Origin: Acidovorax sp. | GTDB lineage: Bacteria; Pseudomonadota; Gammaproteobacteria; Burkholderiales; Burkholderiaceae_C | Assembly: GCF_022763525.1 (NCBI RefSeq) | Contig: NZ_JALEGG010000105.1 | Span: forward strand, 1 to 41,294 | Direction of reading: 5' to 3' | DNA: 41,294 nucleotides | Part shown: positions 6,652 through 16,081 of the stretch, in pieces | Layout: each line of letters begins with the position of its first letter | Position numbering within the stretch: position 1 is the first letter of the stretch | Made by a program: the position numbers and the translations under genes | Notes under the pieces: model-generated | Database searches by the model: none | What the model saw: only the letters and a program-made list of their open reading frames with translations | What the model was told of the DNA's origin: nothing

Positions 6652-7842
6652 CTATCTCCACGGCCCAGAGATGTCGATGAATGCTATCCCTGTGGGGGCA
6701 GCAGCTAAGACAGACGAGATTCCCACCGCCATCAGCCGGCGCCCTATCCAGTCACCCGACCCTGGCAGCACGTCTCCCGGCGAGCACAGCGAGAGCATGC
6801 CGCTGTGGGGCACGTAGGCGACGCCTGGAACAAGTGCCCGGGGGCCGTCCTGATTGACTGTAGTACGGAGATACAGGCGACTGAGCCTTACTTTCCCGTC
6901 CACTGGAGAAGGCGCCGAACCCAAGAGCACATCGGCGCCTGACACGCCAGCTGAAGCGCCAGTGAATGGGCTGGCCGACAGGTAAACGGCAGTGCCTAGA
7001 CCCGAGAAGCCCCGCGCACAAACGGTGAATCCTCCGCTTGAGGATTCCGGACCACCCGACAGCGCGCCGTTGTTGAAAGTGTTGACGCCCACCGGGCAGG
7101 ACAGGAAGGTGGACCACGGGTCGCCAGAGGGCGAAAGCGCGAGCCCTTCACCAAACCCGCGCACATTTGAGGACCGGTACGCGCTATTCGAAGCGGTGCC
7201 AGGCTCTACAGCCCAAAGCATTGCGCGCGAGTCGGCGACGAGCAGATATCGGACCGCCGCAGCACTCGCAACGTTTGATTTGTGAAACGTACCCCCGCCA
7301 GGAATCACGGCTGCGGTCGGGAAAGCACCTGAGCCTGTATTGATGTCTGTCATCGACTCGTACCCGACCAAGCGAGCGGTCATGGTTCCCGTGTCGTCCA
7401 CACGCAGAGTGAAGCCGCTGGACTGCACGTCGCTGCTCTTGTATGCCGCCAGATTGGCCCCCTGGAATGGCTTCGCCCAACTGCCTACCGGCGCGTATTT
7501 CACGGTGATGGCCGTCCCCGTGGTAGCAACACCATCCGGCGCGTTGGTTTCAAACGTGATGGAGTTGTTCGTCCGCGAAAGCACACGGGCCTCGCCATTC
7601 AATGCTGCGGGGGTCGTAGCGCCCGCGAACAACACGACGGCATGCTCCTCAAAGTAGGTCCCCTCTGGGAAGATCGCTGTCCCCACGCCGCCGCTGATCG
7701 AGACACTGGTCGCGGTCGCGGTGCCCCAACCAGTTAGCAAAAAGGCGTCAAGTGCGCCAATGAAAGTGCCCGCGGTGCCGCTGATCTGCGGCGCACCGCG
7801 CATGGTGTTGGTGATCCATTTGACTGGGTAGCTGTATGCCAT
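6652..7842 (-). CDS. Phage tail-tip structural protein (396 aa)
   Basis: 396 residues from ATG 7842 with a GAGGAG site about ten bases upstream. Starts MAYSYPVKWITNTMRGAPQI; Gly/Ala/Ser/Thr-rich beta-type sequence throughout, without TM or signal. No recognised domain. Its place in an unbroken series of tail genes between two other tip proteins supports a virion structural role. The C-terminal PTGIAFIDISGPWR ends four bases before the next gene. Confidence 0.75.
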   Translation of the reverse strand: MAYSYPVKWITNTMRGAPQISGTAGTFIGALDAFLLTGWGTATATSVSISGGVGTAIFPEGTYFEEHAVVLFAGATTPAALNGEARVLSRTNNSITFETNAPDGVATTGTAITVKYAPVGSWAKPFQGANLAAYKSSDVQSSGFTLRVDDTGTMTARLVGYESMTDINTGSGAFPTAAVIPGGGTFHKSNVASAAAVRYLLVADSRAMLWAVEPGTASNSAYRSSNVRGFGEGLALSPSGDPWSTFLSCPVGVNTFNNGALSGGPESSSGGFTVCARGFSGLGTAVYLSASPFTGASAGVSGADVLLGSAPSPVDGKVRLSRLYLRTTVNQDGPRALVPGVAYVPHSGMLSLCSPGDVLPGSGDWIGRRLMAVGISSVLAAAPTGIAFIDISGPWR

Positions 7843-7872
7843 GAAGTGGCTCCTCTTGGATTCAAAATGGGT

Positions 7873-9801
7873 TTAGTCGAAGCTGCTGCCAGGATCGCGA
7901 GCCACGTCGCCCCGCTGCACCAGCCAAGCGCTGTCATCAATGCCTGCCGGTGAGCCCGGCTGTGTGCAACGCACGCAGTCAATCGGCGCCTCAGCGCCAA
8001 TCGTGTCAATGAAGAGCACATTGCCGCTGACCCAGCCGGACCCCCAGCCTGCCGACGGAACGGTCATGTACGGGGCACCCGCCGCGATGTGCGTAGGTGA
8101 GAAATCCGCGTTGATGGTGCCGCTGGCAATTTGACCAAGGTGCTGGCCGATCAAGTCAAACGTCTGGCCGTCAGAGCGGAAGCGCAGCGCCCAACGCTCG
8201 GTGATTGCCCCCCGATTGGTCACGACGACGGGGTGCTGCCCGTTTGCAAAGGTGGCGAGTGCCTCCCCCTTGCTGGGGTCCACGCCGTCATACCAGGTGG
8301 TGCCATTCCAGCTCGCCTGGTCATAGACCCGGCTCACGCGTGCGAAGCGGTCTCCAAAGCGCAAGGCGGTGGAGAACACGGCTCCCATCGGGAAGGCGTA
8401 GCCCACCGGCTGGGTGAGGCGCACCCTGCCGTCGATGCGCACTTCTGCGATCTGGCGGTACACCTCGGTTCGGCCGAGCACCTTCACGCCCCCGGACGGG
8501 TAGCCAGTGAGGTCGGTGAACGTGACGGTTCCCGCGTCGAGGTCTGCGGTGTAGCCCGTGAAAATCTCTGCCTGCGTGGTCGCGTCAATGACCTGGGCGA
8601 ACGACAAGCGCTCAACGCCCAGGCTGTAGACCTGCCCCACAGTAGGCACGAACGCCACGCCGCCGTGCATTACCCCGATGACGCACAGGTCGCCCGGGCG
8701 GGCGTACGCCACGCGCCCGTCAGCCGGCAGTGCGGCAGGATCCAAGCCCATCAAGCTGATGTCGACAGGAAGGTAAATGAAGCTCACGGCCGAGTAGCGC
8801 AGCGTGGTCGGGTCCACGGGCCAAGGCCGCCAAATCTTGCCCGCCTGCACCGCCCCCACATCGGCCGCGCTGTACCACCACTCGGCCTTGTCGGCGGCGG
8901 TCAGGTCAGAGTCGAGCACGAAGTCCCCGAACTGCAGCTCAACACCGCCCCGGCTGAATTCGACCTTGCCCCGCATGTGCGCGCCGGTGATGTTGCCTTG
9001 GTTGTCAACGTTGGCGGTCAGCGTATCGCCGCGCAGGTCCACCACAGAGAGCACAAAGCCGCCAGGGCCTGGGCGCAGCGGCGCCATATCGGTGGCGAAG
9101 AACAGCGACGCGGTGCTCCACTGCCCCTTTTGCGTCCACAGGCTCAGCAGCTGGAAGTCCGTGGGGCCAGTGCCGCCCACAACCCAATCGGTCATGGTGG
9201 CGATGCCGCTGGCGTAGTCCACCCGCCCGCTTGCAATGCCCGCAGATAGGTCGGTGCGGTCCCGGTAGATGACGCCCTCGAAGTCCGAATAGAGCTGGCC
9301 CATCCAGCGAAACAGCACCGAGCCCGGCACGATGGAATCCGTCGTGTACGGCGCCAGGTCAATGGCCATGGGAGGCATCTCCAGCGCCTGGCTGCGTGCG
9401 GCCGGCGCGCTGGCGCCCACGCGGTAGCGCGCGACGACGCTGGATGCTGCCAGCATCTCTTCGCCTACCGATGCCGTGCTGTACTCACCGCCCTTACGGG
9501 CATTGGTGTTGCTGCTTGCCTCTCCGTCAGTGACGGTGCGCTCGAATTCCTTGGCGTCGTCGTAGTCGCTCTTGTATGCCGAGGTGCTACGGTCGAAAGA
9601 CACCACCTTGAGCGACACCGTCTTGCCGACGTAGTTGACGCTGCCCATGCCGTTGGCAAGCCCGCCAGCACCATCGTCTGTGACCGTGCGCGATGCAACG
9701 ATGCGCCCGTCCGCAGTGGTTCCGGTTTCCTCGGAGTCTGTCGCCGAGTTGCCGTTCGTCGTCTTGATCGTGAACGGGCGCTGAACGTATCTGATAGCCA
9801 T
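7873..9801 (-). CDS. Large phage tail protein (642 aa)
   Basis: 642 residues from ATG 9801 with GAGGAG upstream. The N-terminal 120 residues (YVQRPFTIKTTNGNSATDSEE...) form a beta-rich segment, followed by a domain with repeated strand-turn patterns such as GRVDYASGIATMTDW and GVKVLGRTEVYRQI. Expressions of the type GxVDYxxG and TVTDxGxGxL also occur in the next gene upstream (9815-11503), so the two tail proteins may share a related fold. No enzyme motif seen. Virion structural role inferred from context. Confidence 0.8.
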   Translation of the reverse strand: MAIRYVQRPFTIKTTNGNSATDSEETGTTADGRIVASRTVTDDGAGGLANGMGSVNYVGKTVSLKVVSFDRSTSAYKSDYDDAKEFERTVTDGEASSNTNARKGGEYSTASVGEEMLAASSVVARYRVGASAPAARSQALEMPPMAIDLAPYTTDSIVPGSVLFRWMGQLYSDFEGVIYRDRTDLSAGIASGRVDYASGIATMTDWVVGGTGPTDFQLLSLWTQKGQWSTASLFFATDMAPLRPGPGGFVLSVVDLRGDTLTANVDNQGNITGAHMRGKVEFSRGGVELQFGDFVLDSDLTAADKAEWWYSAADVGAVQAGKIWRPWPVDPTTLRYSAVSFIYLPVDISLMGLDPAALPADGRVAYARPGDLCVIGVMHGGVAFVPTVGQVYSLGVERLSFAQVIDATTQAEIFTGYTADLDAGTVTFTDLTGYPSGGVKVLGRTEVYRQIAEVRIDGRVRLTQPVGYAFPMGAVFSTALRFGDRFARVSRVYDQASWNGTTWYDGVDPSKGEALATFANGQHPVVVTNRGAITERWALRFRSDGQTFDLIGQHLGQIASGTINADFSPTHIAAGAPYMTVPSAGWGSGWVSGNVLFIDTIGAEAPIDCVRCTQPGSPAGIDDSAWLVQRGDVARDPGSSFD

Positions 9802-9814
9802 CTATTTACTCCTC

Positions 9815-11503
9815 TCAATCCGACCGGGGCCAGTTCACAACGCCGCCACCGTTGGACGATGGCTCGTAGTACTCAGGCACGCTGCGGATCGTGTAAGTCA
9901 CGTCCGTTTTCTTGGTTGCGGTGGTGGTGGTGAGCTTGGCCCCGGCTGTGTTGCTGGTGTTGCGCGCGGTCACCCACGAAACAGCCAGGGTTCCGGCAGC
10001 TGGTTGCTGGGCGAGCGTGAGGGTGATGAACCCGCCCGCGTCGGGCGCGCCTGGCGCAAGGTTCTCGGTGACCAGGGCGTCCACCTCGCACTCGATCTGC
10101 AGCTCGGCGCCGGCATCGGGCATCAGCGTGGGGCGCAGCAGCACACTGCGGCTGGGGTAGTCCACGACGCCCGTGGCAGCCCCTGCGAGGGCGCCTGTGC
10201 CGTTGTCGGTCACGGTGCGCAGCACGCCACCGCTGGGGTACTTCACGTTCAGAGAGCCTGGGATGAGCCGGTCGAACTCGCCTTCGCTCTCGATCATGAA
10301 AGCGAACTCCGGGGCGCGCACCTGGGCGCCCTGCGCGCTGCGGTCGGTGTACGCCAGACGGGTGCCGTGGGTCAGCGTGATGTCGCTGCCGATATCGGGC
10401 AGGAACTTGAGCGTGTAGTTCACGGCGCCCGTGAGGTAGCTGACCGCGCCGCCGCCAGCGCCTACAAGGCGGCCCGTGCCATCGTCGGTGATCGTGTAGC
10501 GGGTACCCATCGACCAGTAGTCGATGAACAGCGTGTTAGGCTCGGGCAGCGGGCGAAGCTGGTCCACGTAGATCTGACCCACGTTCTCTTCGCCGATCTT
10601 CACGCGCTTGGTGTGCGGCGTGATGCCGACCTCGACCTTGCGCGGCGCCGTCGCCAACGTGATCAGCTGCCGCGCGCTGGGGCGCTGGTCCACCGTCGCG
10701 GACTCGGTGCGGCTGTTGGGCACTATCTGCGTTGTGATGCTGTCAACATTGATCCAGCTATCGGCGATCTCCGTGGCGGCCGTCAAGCGGCCCGCGCCGT
10801 AGAACATGCCGGTATCGCTGTAGACGGTCTCACGCAGCGCGGTCTTGGTTGACTGGCGCGCATAAGTGCGCGATGGTGGTGAGCCTGGAAAGTCGTACAG
10901 GAGCCCGTCGAATAGCTCGCAGGTGGTTACCTGAGCTTCGAAGTCAACAAGCGCATTCCCCACGATCTCGGTGAAGATCCGGGTTTCGGTCGCGGTGGAT
11001 TTCACCTTGATGCGCTGGCGCCGCTCGCCCGCCTGGCCTTCGAGGTACACCAGCACATAGGTGCGGCCGATGATGGGCGGCTTCATGCCGGGGCGCTGCA
11101 GCAGCGTGACGCTGCGCATGGTGACGAAGTGGTTTTCCAACAAGTAGCCCGACCACTCGGTACCGGGCGACATGCCCGCCTCGATGCGCCGGGCGATATC
11201 GGCGCGCGTGGCGAACGGGTCTTTAAGCGAGAGCAGCGTCACGCTCACGTTCGGGTCTGCGGGTGGCTGCGCCAAGATGACGTTGGAGCCCAACAGTGCG
11301 GCCCGGTCCGTGTTGCGCAGCAGGCCGAAGATCTGATAGATCTCCACGCGGCCCACAGTGCGAGTCTCTTCGGAGATGTCCGGGAAAATCTCGTTCGAAC
11401 GGCCCGATGTGAGCAACTGGGCCGAGGGCGGCCCGCCGCCTTCGGGCACGTCAGCCATGTTGGCCGAGCGCGCGAGGCGTATATCGCCAGCGAGTAGTGG
11501 CAT
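9815..11503 (-). CDS. Large phage tail protein (562 aa)
   Basis: 562 residues from ATG 11503, four bases after the upstream stop. The N-terminal half contains YQIFGLLRNTDRAALLG and VYLEGQAGERRQRIKV. The C-terminal half has repeated strand-turn units of the form DDGTGRLVGAGGGAVSYLTG and DNGTGALAGAATGVVDYPS, echoed by TVTDDGAGGLANG in the neighbouring tail gene. No catalytic motif. It is the second gene after the tape measure, where distal-tail proteins usually lie; exact role unknown. Confidence 0.8.
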   Translation of the reverse strand: MPLLAGDIRLARSANMADVPEGGGPPSAQLLTSGRSNEIFPDISEETRTVGRVEIYQIFGLLRNTDRAALLGSNVILAQPPADPNVSVTLLSLKDPFATRADIARRIEAGMSPGTEWSGYLLENHFVTMRSVTLLQRPGMKPPIIGRTYVLVYLEGQAGERRQRIKVKSTATETRIFTEIVGNALVDFEAQVTTCELFDGLLYDFPGSPPSRTYARQSTKTALRETVYSDTGMFYGAGRLTAATEIADSWINVDSITTQIVPNSRTESATVDQRPSARQLITLATAPRKVEVGITPHTKRVKIGEENVGQIYVDQLRPLPEPNTLFIDYWSMGTRYTITDDGTGRLVGAGGGAVSYLTGAVNYTLKFLPDIGSDITLTHGTRLAYTDRSAQGAQVRAPEFAFMIESEGEFDRLIPGSLNVKYPSGGVLRTVTDNGTGALAGAATGVVDYPSRSVLLRPTLMPDAGAELQIECEVDALVTENLAPGAPDAGGFITLTLAQQPAAGTLAVSWVTARNTSNTAGAKLTTTTATKKTDVTYTIRSVPEYYEPSSNGGGVVNWPRSD

Positions 11504-11506
11504 GGG

Positions 11507-11917
11507 TTACTTCTCCAGAAAATTCAGCTCAAGGCTGCAGTAGTAGTCATCAGGCTCGGGGTCGCTGTAATCGATCACGGGCTCGACTTGCTTGATGGCG
11601 TTGCTCTCTTCGGCGGTGCCGTGGTCGAAGATGACGGTGCGCGCCACGCCGTTGTGAGTCAGCGTGAACTGCTGCTCTGGCAATGCGGCCCAGGCGTACA
11701 GCGTTTCGAGACCGGACCGCTCAAACCATGCGTAGTCCACGCCGCCCGCCAGCGTGATCAGTCGGCCGCCGACGCGGGGCGTTACGTCGATGAGCAACGC
11801 GCCCGTGAGGCTGCGCTCCGTGGCCTGCGATACGGCCGACCAGCGGAATTCGTTGACCCACAGGAGGTCTTCCGGCAGCTCCAGGATGGTGGAGTCTTTT
11901 GTGAGGGTGATTGCCAT
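11507..11917 (-). CDS. Tail protein downstream of the tape measure (136 aa; distal-tail candidate)
   Basis: 136 residues beginning MAITLTKDSTILELPEDLLW. The open frame extends 14 codons further up, but ATG 11917 gives a sensible N-terminus and lies ten bases after the tape-measure stop; the ribosome binding site is weak (TAGG), suggesting coupling. Beta-rich with several Trp residues and an acidic C-terminus (DYSDPEPDDYY). Position and size fit the lambda gpM-like slot, but I see no diagnostic motif. Confidence 0.75.
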   Translation of the reverse strand: MAITLTKDSTILELPEDLLWVNEFRWSAVSQATERSLTGALLIDVTPRVGGRLITLAGGVDYAWFERSGLETLYAWAALPEQQFTLTHNGVARTVIFDHGTAEESNAIKQVEPVIDYSDPEPDDYYCSLELNFLEK

Positions 11918-11927
11918 GTGTGTTTGC

Positions 11928-14900
11928 CTATCGCCCAGAGACGCCGTTGCTGTCAGCAAGCGCGTTCATGAACTTTTCCAGTGCGGCCCGGCCCGTGGGA
12001 TCGGTGTTCACCACGCCCAGGTTTTGACCGTTGAAATGGAGGTGCACTGGCACGCCGCTGCTGCGCGGTGCGCCACCGCCTTGGCTGCGACGGTCCTCCG
12101 TGCGCGCCTCGTCGCGACCAGCTCGGCGGCCCTTGCGTCCATCGGTTCCGGTGCGCGTTTCACCGTCGTCAGGGCTGTCGGCTTTGCGCAGGGTTGCATC
12201 CAACTCGCGCTCCACACGCTCCAGCTCGGCGGCGATGTTGCGTTGCTCCAGCAAGCTCTGCTTGCTGCGCATGTTTCCGTAGTTCTTTTGGTAGGCCTGC
12301 AGCTGCAGGCGAAGCTCCCACGCCTTGCGTGCCAGCGGGCTGTTCAGGGCTTCTTCACCGTACCGGGCAACGATCTGCTGGTTGATGTCGGTGTCGTTCA
12401 CGGACGCGTAGCGAATGTCACGCGTATTGCCAACCAGGTCTTTGCCGTTGCCGACCGTGTATTTGTCCTCGTCGCCGTCCAGGCGGTTGCGGTCATGGAT
12501 GGCCTGCAGTGCTTTGGCATTGGCTGCCGCCTGCGCCGCAGCGCCCGCCATATCGCGGTAGCCACCGGCTGCACCACCCGCCGCACGGCCAACACGGTGC
12601 GTAGCCTCCTCTGCATCGCGCATCGAGCGCACGATGGTGCGGCCGCTCTGGTCCACCTCTACTTTGAGCCCTGCTGCGGCTGCCTGTGCCGCGATGTTCG
12701 CGTCCACGATGCCCCGGTTCGCTTCTACCGCGCGCTGGATCATTGCGAGAGCGGCAAGCTCTTTGCGGCGCTGCCAGGCGATGTAAGACTCCCCTTCTTG
12801 CGCGCCGGCCTGGGCGATCACTGCGTACGCTTCCCGCGCTTCGCTGGCGGTGCGCTGCAGGCTGGCAGTTGACTCCAGGCCCAGGCGCTTCATGGCCTCG
12901 GCCACGCTGGTAATGCCCGGGGTGGCCTGATCGAGCGCGACCTTCAGTTCTTCGGCCTTCTGCTTCGCCTGGTCCAAGAGGCCATCGGCAACCTTGTCGC
13001 CCAGCGCCCTGCGCACCTGCTCAATACGCGCGCGAACTTCGTCCAGGGCCTTCTGGCTGTCTGCGGTGTTGATCGCCTGCGAGAAGCTGGCGGCGAGGAC
13101 GCGCCCGGCATCCACGCCTTGGGCCTTTAGGCGATCAAGGCCACCAATGACGACATCGAGGTCGTTCAACGCGCTGCGCGACGCCGCGCCGATGTTGCCC
13201 TGCAGCTGAGTGAACTCCAGCCCTGTGCGCTTGACCGCCTCGCGCAGCACGTTGTCCATCATGGCGGACACACGCTCGGATTCGCGGCCTGCCGCAGCGA
13301 GGGCGCCCTTGATGCGCTCCTCCAGGTCTTTCAGCACCTGCTCAGATGCGCCGTTGGCAATGGCCTGCTGGAGCTGGTCCTGCAGCTTCTTCGCGTCCTG
13401 CGCTGCCGCAGCGAAGGCGTTCCGCGCGAGCACTTCGAACGTGGCAAGGTCTTGCCCGTCCAGCGCCTTCGCCCATGCGGCCTGGAACTCGGTGGCAGTG
13501 AGCTTTCCGTCCGCAAGCAGCTTGTCGAGCACGGCGGATGCGGTGCGGATGCCTGGAGAGTTCGAGAGGTCGAAGTCCTTGCCGATCTTGCCCACTGCGT
13601 CAGCGGCTGAATCGCCAGAGGTACGGAGCTTGTCGAACTCTGCAATCAGGCCCACGCTCTCTTTGGTCAGATCGGCGGCGCGGTTGCGCGCTTCCAAAAG
13701 TTTGTCGTTCTGCAGCTGGAGGGCCAAGGCCTGGGCCTTGCGTGCCTCGGTATCGCGGGCTACTGCCGCTGTGGCCGCACGCTGTTGATCCTCATACCGC
13801 TTGAGGGTCTTGCCCGCCTCGGTGAACCCCATGGCCCACTCGAAGACAGATGTGGCGCCGCGCTTGATCTCTCCATTGAAAAGCACCACCGTGGCGATCA
13901 AGCCCACCGGCCCGCCGAGCAACGCAGTCACACCGCGAACCGCACCGCCCAGCACACCGAACGCCGCAGACTTGGCGCCTACTGCCGCTGTGTTGGCAAC
14001 AGCAGCGGCCGTGGCTGCGGTCGTGGCCTTAGTGGCCTGCCCGGTGAACGTGGCGATGGAGGCCCAGGAAGCGGCATTGGCCGTGCGCGCTGCGGTGGAT
14101 GCGTTTGTTGCCGCGATATTGGCCGCCTGCGCAGCGGTGTTGGCGGCGTGTGCGGCGGCGTTGCCGGCCTGCGCGGTGGTGTTTGCAGCGACGGCGAGCG
14201 TGTTCTTCTCGACTGCTGCCGTGGCCGAGAGGGTCTTGAGCGCCCAGGCGCCAAAGTCTGCAGCCAGTCCGGCGATCTTCATGGCCGCCCACAGCTTGCC
14301 GGCGGTGCTGAGCGTGGACACCAGCGTGTCCAGATTGGCCGCCAGGGCGTTGATCACCTTGGCCGCGTTGGCGCTGCTGACGAGGCCGTTGTCGGATTGA
14401 CCCACATACAGGGTCCATTGCGTGGTGAGGTTCTGCAGCGCGCGGCCCACGGTGGGGGGGAGTTTGGAGAACTCGTTCGCCACCACATCGGCTTGGCCGC
14501 GAAGGGCCCTCATCACGATCTCGGCAGTCAAGGCGCCCTGCCCTGCCAAGTTGCGCAGCTCTCCGGTCGTGACACCCAGGCCGTTCGCCAGCGCCTGTGC
14601 CAGACGGGGCGCCTGTTCCATGACGGAGTTGAACTCCTCGCCACGCAGCACGCCCGATTGCAGGCCTTGAATGAGCTGGGTGATCGCAGCCTTGGCGGAG
14701 TCGGCCGACCCCCCGGATAGCTGGATGGCTTGGTTGATCGTCTCAGTGAGGCGCAGCGCGTTGTCTTGCGCGACCTGGGCTGATTGGCCCGCTTCCTTAC
14801 CGGCCTTGGTCAGCCGGGCAAACAGCGTGCCGGTTTCATCGAGCGCGCTGTTGGTGCGCAGCGCCACCTGCGTGACGCCGTCAAACGCCGCCTGGAACAG

Positions 14901-15884
14901 CGGCCCTTCGCCCGTCGCAAGTTTCACGCGGGCTTCGAGGTTGCGGAATTCGTCGGCGGTCTCTGCCACCGACTTGGCAAGGCCGCCCACGTAGCTGCCG
15001 CCCAGCGCCACCGTTGCCACCTGCTGGATGCGCGCCAGCTGCGTGCTGATGGAGGTCATGCCCTCGCGTAGCGACCTCTGGTTTTGGGCCTGGACCTGGG
15101 TGGACTGTGTGGATGCAGAGGCGGCTTGCTGGTAGGCAGGTGCCAGGGCGGCCACTTCCTGCCGCACCTGCGCGACAGCGCTGCGCAGCCCAGCCTCGGC
15201 CTGCACCAGGTTGCTGGCGCTAATGCCGACCGCCTGCATGATCTCGCGCGTCTCGGAGAGCGCGCGGCGCTTGTTGCCCAGCTCGGTGCTCAGGCGCACC
15301 GAGGAGCCGATAGCCAGGTCGTATTCCTTGCGCAGTGCCGCTTCGGCGTTCTGCGCGCGCTTCGTCTCTTGTTCCGTTGCGCGCAAGGCTGTCTGCTGCG
15401 CCCGCACCTCGGCCGTTGCGGCTTTGATGCCCTCTTTCAGCCCGTTGACCGTCGCCCGGTATTCCTCCGACCGGCGAGCTGATCCCTGCGTTTCTTCGCG
15501 TACCGCGCGCAGCGCATCGCGCTTGCTCTGCAGGGTGACACGGGCTTGCTCCAGCGCGGCGGCAGCGGCGCGCTCAGCGGCGCTGAGCTGCTGGGTATTG
15601 GTCGTCGCCTGCGGCAGTTCGTTGCCGAGGCGGTCCACTTGGGCCGTGGCCTTGGTGAGCGCGGCTTCCAGATCGGCTGTTTCGCGCTTCAGCGCACCGA
15701 AGGCCTCGACGGCACGTTGCTTGGACGCCAGCGCTTCCAGCGATTGCGCGGCCGCCAGTGCGCCTTGTTGTAGATCGCCCTCTAGCACGTCGGCGACCCC
15801 GCGCAGCGTCTTGGCAAGCGCGTCGGCATCGGGCGCGCCCTTGACGGCGGCTTCGATGTCGTATTTGATCTTGGGACCGGCCAT
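11928..15884 (-). CDS. Tail tape measure protein (1318 aa)
   Basis: The longest gene of the window, as expected for a siphophage ruler protein that sets tail length. The first 300 residues are coiled-coil (long Ala/Glu/Gln/Arg heptads). Then comes the classic conserved block with FNSVMEQAPRLAQALANGLG, ELRNLAGQGALTAEIVMRAL and a Thr-Gln-Trp near LQNLTTQW. A very Ala/Thr-rich stretch and a hydrophobic segment near the middle (GGPVGLIATVVLF) may insert into the host membrane during injection. The C-terminal 100 residues are charged. There is no SD in front of ATG 15884 on this strand; the sequence there instead forms the SD of the opposite-strand gene at 15898. Confidence 0.95.
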   Translation of the reverse strand: MAGPKIKYDIEAAVKGAPDADALAKTLRGVADVLEGDLQQGALAAAQSLEALASKQRAVEAFGALKRETADLEAALTKATAQVDRLGNELPQATTNTQQLSAAERAAAAALEQARVTLQSKRDALRAVREETQGSARRSEEYRATVNGLKEGIKAATAEVRAQQTALRATEQETKRAQNAEAALRKEYDLAIGSSVRLSTELGNKRRALSETREIMQAVGISASNLVQAEAGLRSAVAQVRQEVAALAPAYQQAASASTQSTQVQAQNQRSLREGMTSISTQLARIQQVATVALGGSYVGGLAKSVAETADEFRNLEARVKLATGEGPLFQAAFDGVTQVALRTNSALDETGTLFARLTKAGKEAGQSAQVAQDNALRLTETINQAIQLSGGSADSAKAAITQLIQGLQSGVLRGEEFNSVMEQAPRLAQALANGLGVTTGELRNLAGQGALTAEIVMRALRGQADVVANEFSKLPPTVGRALQNLTTQWTLYVGQSDNGLVSSANAAKVINALAANLDTLVSTLSTAGKLWAAMKIAGLAADFGAWALKTLSATAAVEKNTLAVAANTTAQAGNAAAHAANTAAQAANIAATNASTAARTANAASWASIATFTGQATKATTAATAAAVANTAAVGAKSAAFGVLGGAVRGVTALLGGPVGLIATVVLFNGEIKRGATSVFEWAMGFTEAGKTLKRYEDQQRAATAAVARDTEARKAQALALQLQNDKLLEARNRAADLTKESVGLIAEFDKLRTSGDSAADAVGKIGKDFDLSNSPGIRTASAVLDKLLADGKLTATEFQAAWAKALDGQDLATFEVLARNAFAAAAQDAKKLQDQLQQAIANGASEQVLKDLEERIKGALAAAGRESERVSAMMDNVLREAVKRTGLEFTQLQGNIGAASRSALNDLDVVIGGLDRLKAQGVDAGRVLAASFSQAINTADSQKALDEVRARIEQVRRALGDKVADGLLDQAKQKAEELKVALDQATPGITSVAEAMKRLGLESTASLQRTASEAREAYAVIAQAGAQEGESYIAWQRRKELAALAMIQRAVEANRGIVDANIAAQAAAAGLKVEVDQSGRTIVRSMRDAEEATHRVGRAAGGAAGGYRDMAGAAAQAAANAKALQAIHDRNRLDGDEDKYTVGNGKDLVGNTRDIRYASVNDTDINQQIVARYGEEALNSPLARKAWELRLQLQAYQKNYGNMRSKQSLLEQRNIAAELERVERELDATLRKADSPDDGETRTGTDGRKGRRAGRDEARTEDRRSQGGGAPRSSGVPVHLHFNGQNLGVVNTDPTGRAALEKFMNALADSNGVSGR
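15841..15869 (+). promoter_or_regulatory. Possible promoter for the opposite-strand small membrane gene
   Basis: TTGACG (15841-15846), a 17-base spacer, then TTTGAT (15864-15869) on the plus strand, about 30 bases before the ATG at 15898. The match is 4-5 of 6 at -35 and 4 of 6 at -10. It lies within the 5' end of the tape measure gene. Weak evidence by itself. Confidence 0.3.
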
Positions 15885-15897
15885 GTTGGAGGATCAG

Positions 15898-16077
15898 ATG
15901 AAGGGTTTGGTGTGGTGCATTGCCCTGGCGGGCGCGGGCATTCCGCTGGCCCTGCTGGGCCTGCTGGTGGATTCGGAGCGCCTGATGGCGCTTGGTGGCG
16001 GGGCCATCGCCACCGTGGTGGTGGGATGGCCCGTGCTGGTGCTGATGGGTGCCGTACAGACGTCTGGACGGCGTTGA
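15898..16077 (+). CDS. Small two-TM membrane protein on the strand opposite to the tail genes (59 aa)
   Basis: ATG at 15898 with a strong GGAGG five bases upstream; stop TGA at 16075-16077. The 59-residue product has two hydrophobic segments (residues about 4-24, IALAGAGIPLALLGLLV, and about 31-52, IATVVVGWPVLVLMG) joined by a short charged loop (DSERL) and a basic end (SGRR). The gene fills the only gap between the tail tube gene (stop 16082) and the tape measure (start 15884), leaving 13 and 4 bases. I know no family match. Possible roles are a moron expressed in the lysogen (for example superinfection exclusion) or a holin-like protein; both are inference. Confidence 0.6.
   Translation: MKGLVWCIALAGAGIPLALLGLLVDSERLMALGGGAIATVVVGWPVLVLMGAVQTSGRR
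16054..16069. repeat. Copy 3 of the GTACAGACGTCTGTAC palindrome (one mismatch)
   Basis: Reads GTACAGACGTCTGGAC, one base off the perfect 16-bp palindrome found at 24749-24764 and 38318-38333. It lies in the last codons of the small two-TM gene, where it encodes A-V-Q-T-S-G. Confidence 0.7.
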
Positions 16078-16081
16078 CCGA

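Noticed and set aside
8131-9249. 372-codon plus-strand frame antisense to a tail gene
   Set aside because: His/Arg/Ala-rich shadow with no start signal or motif.
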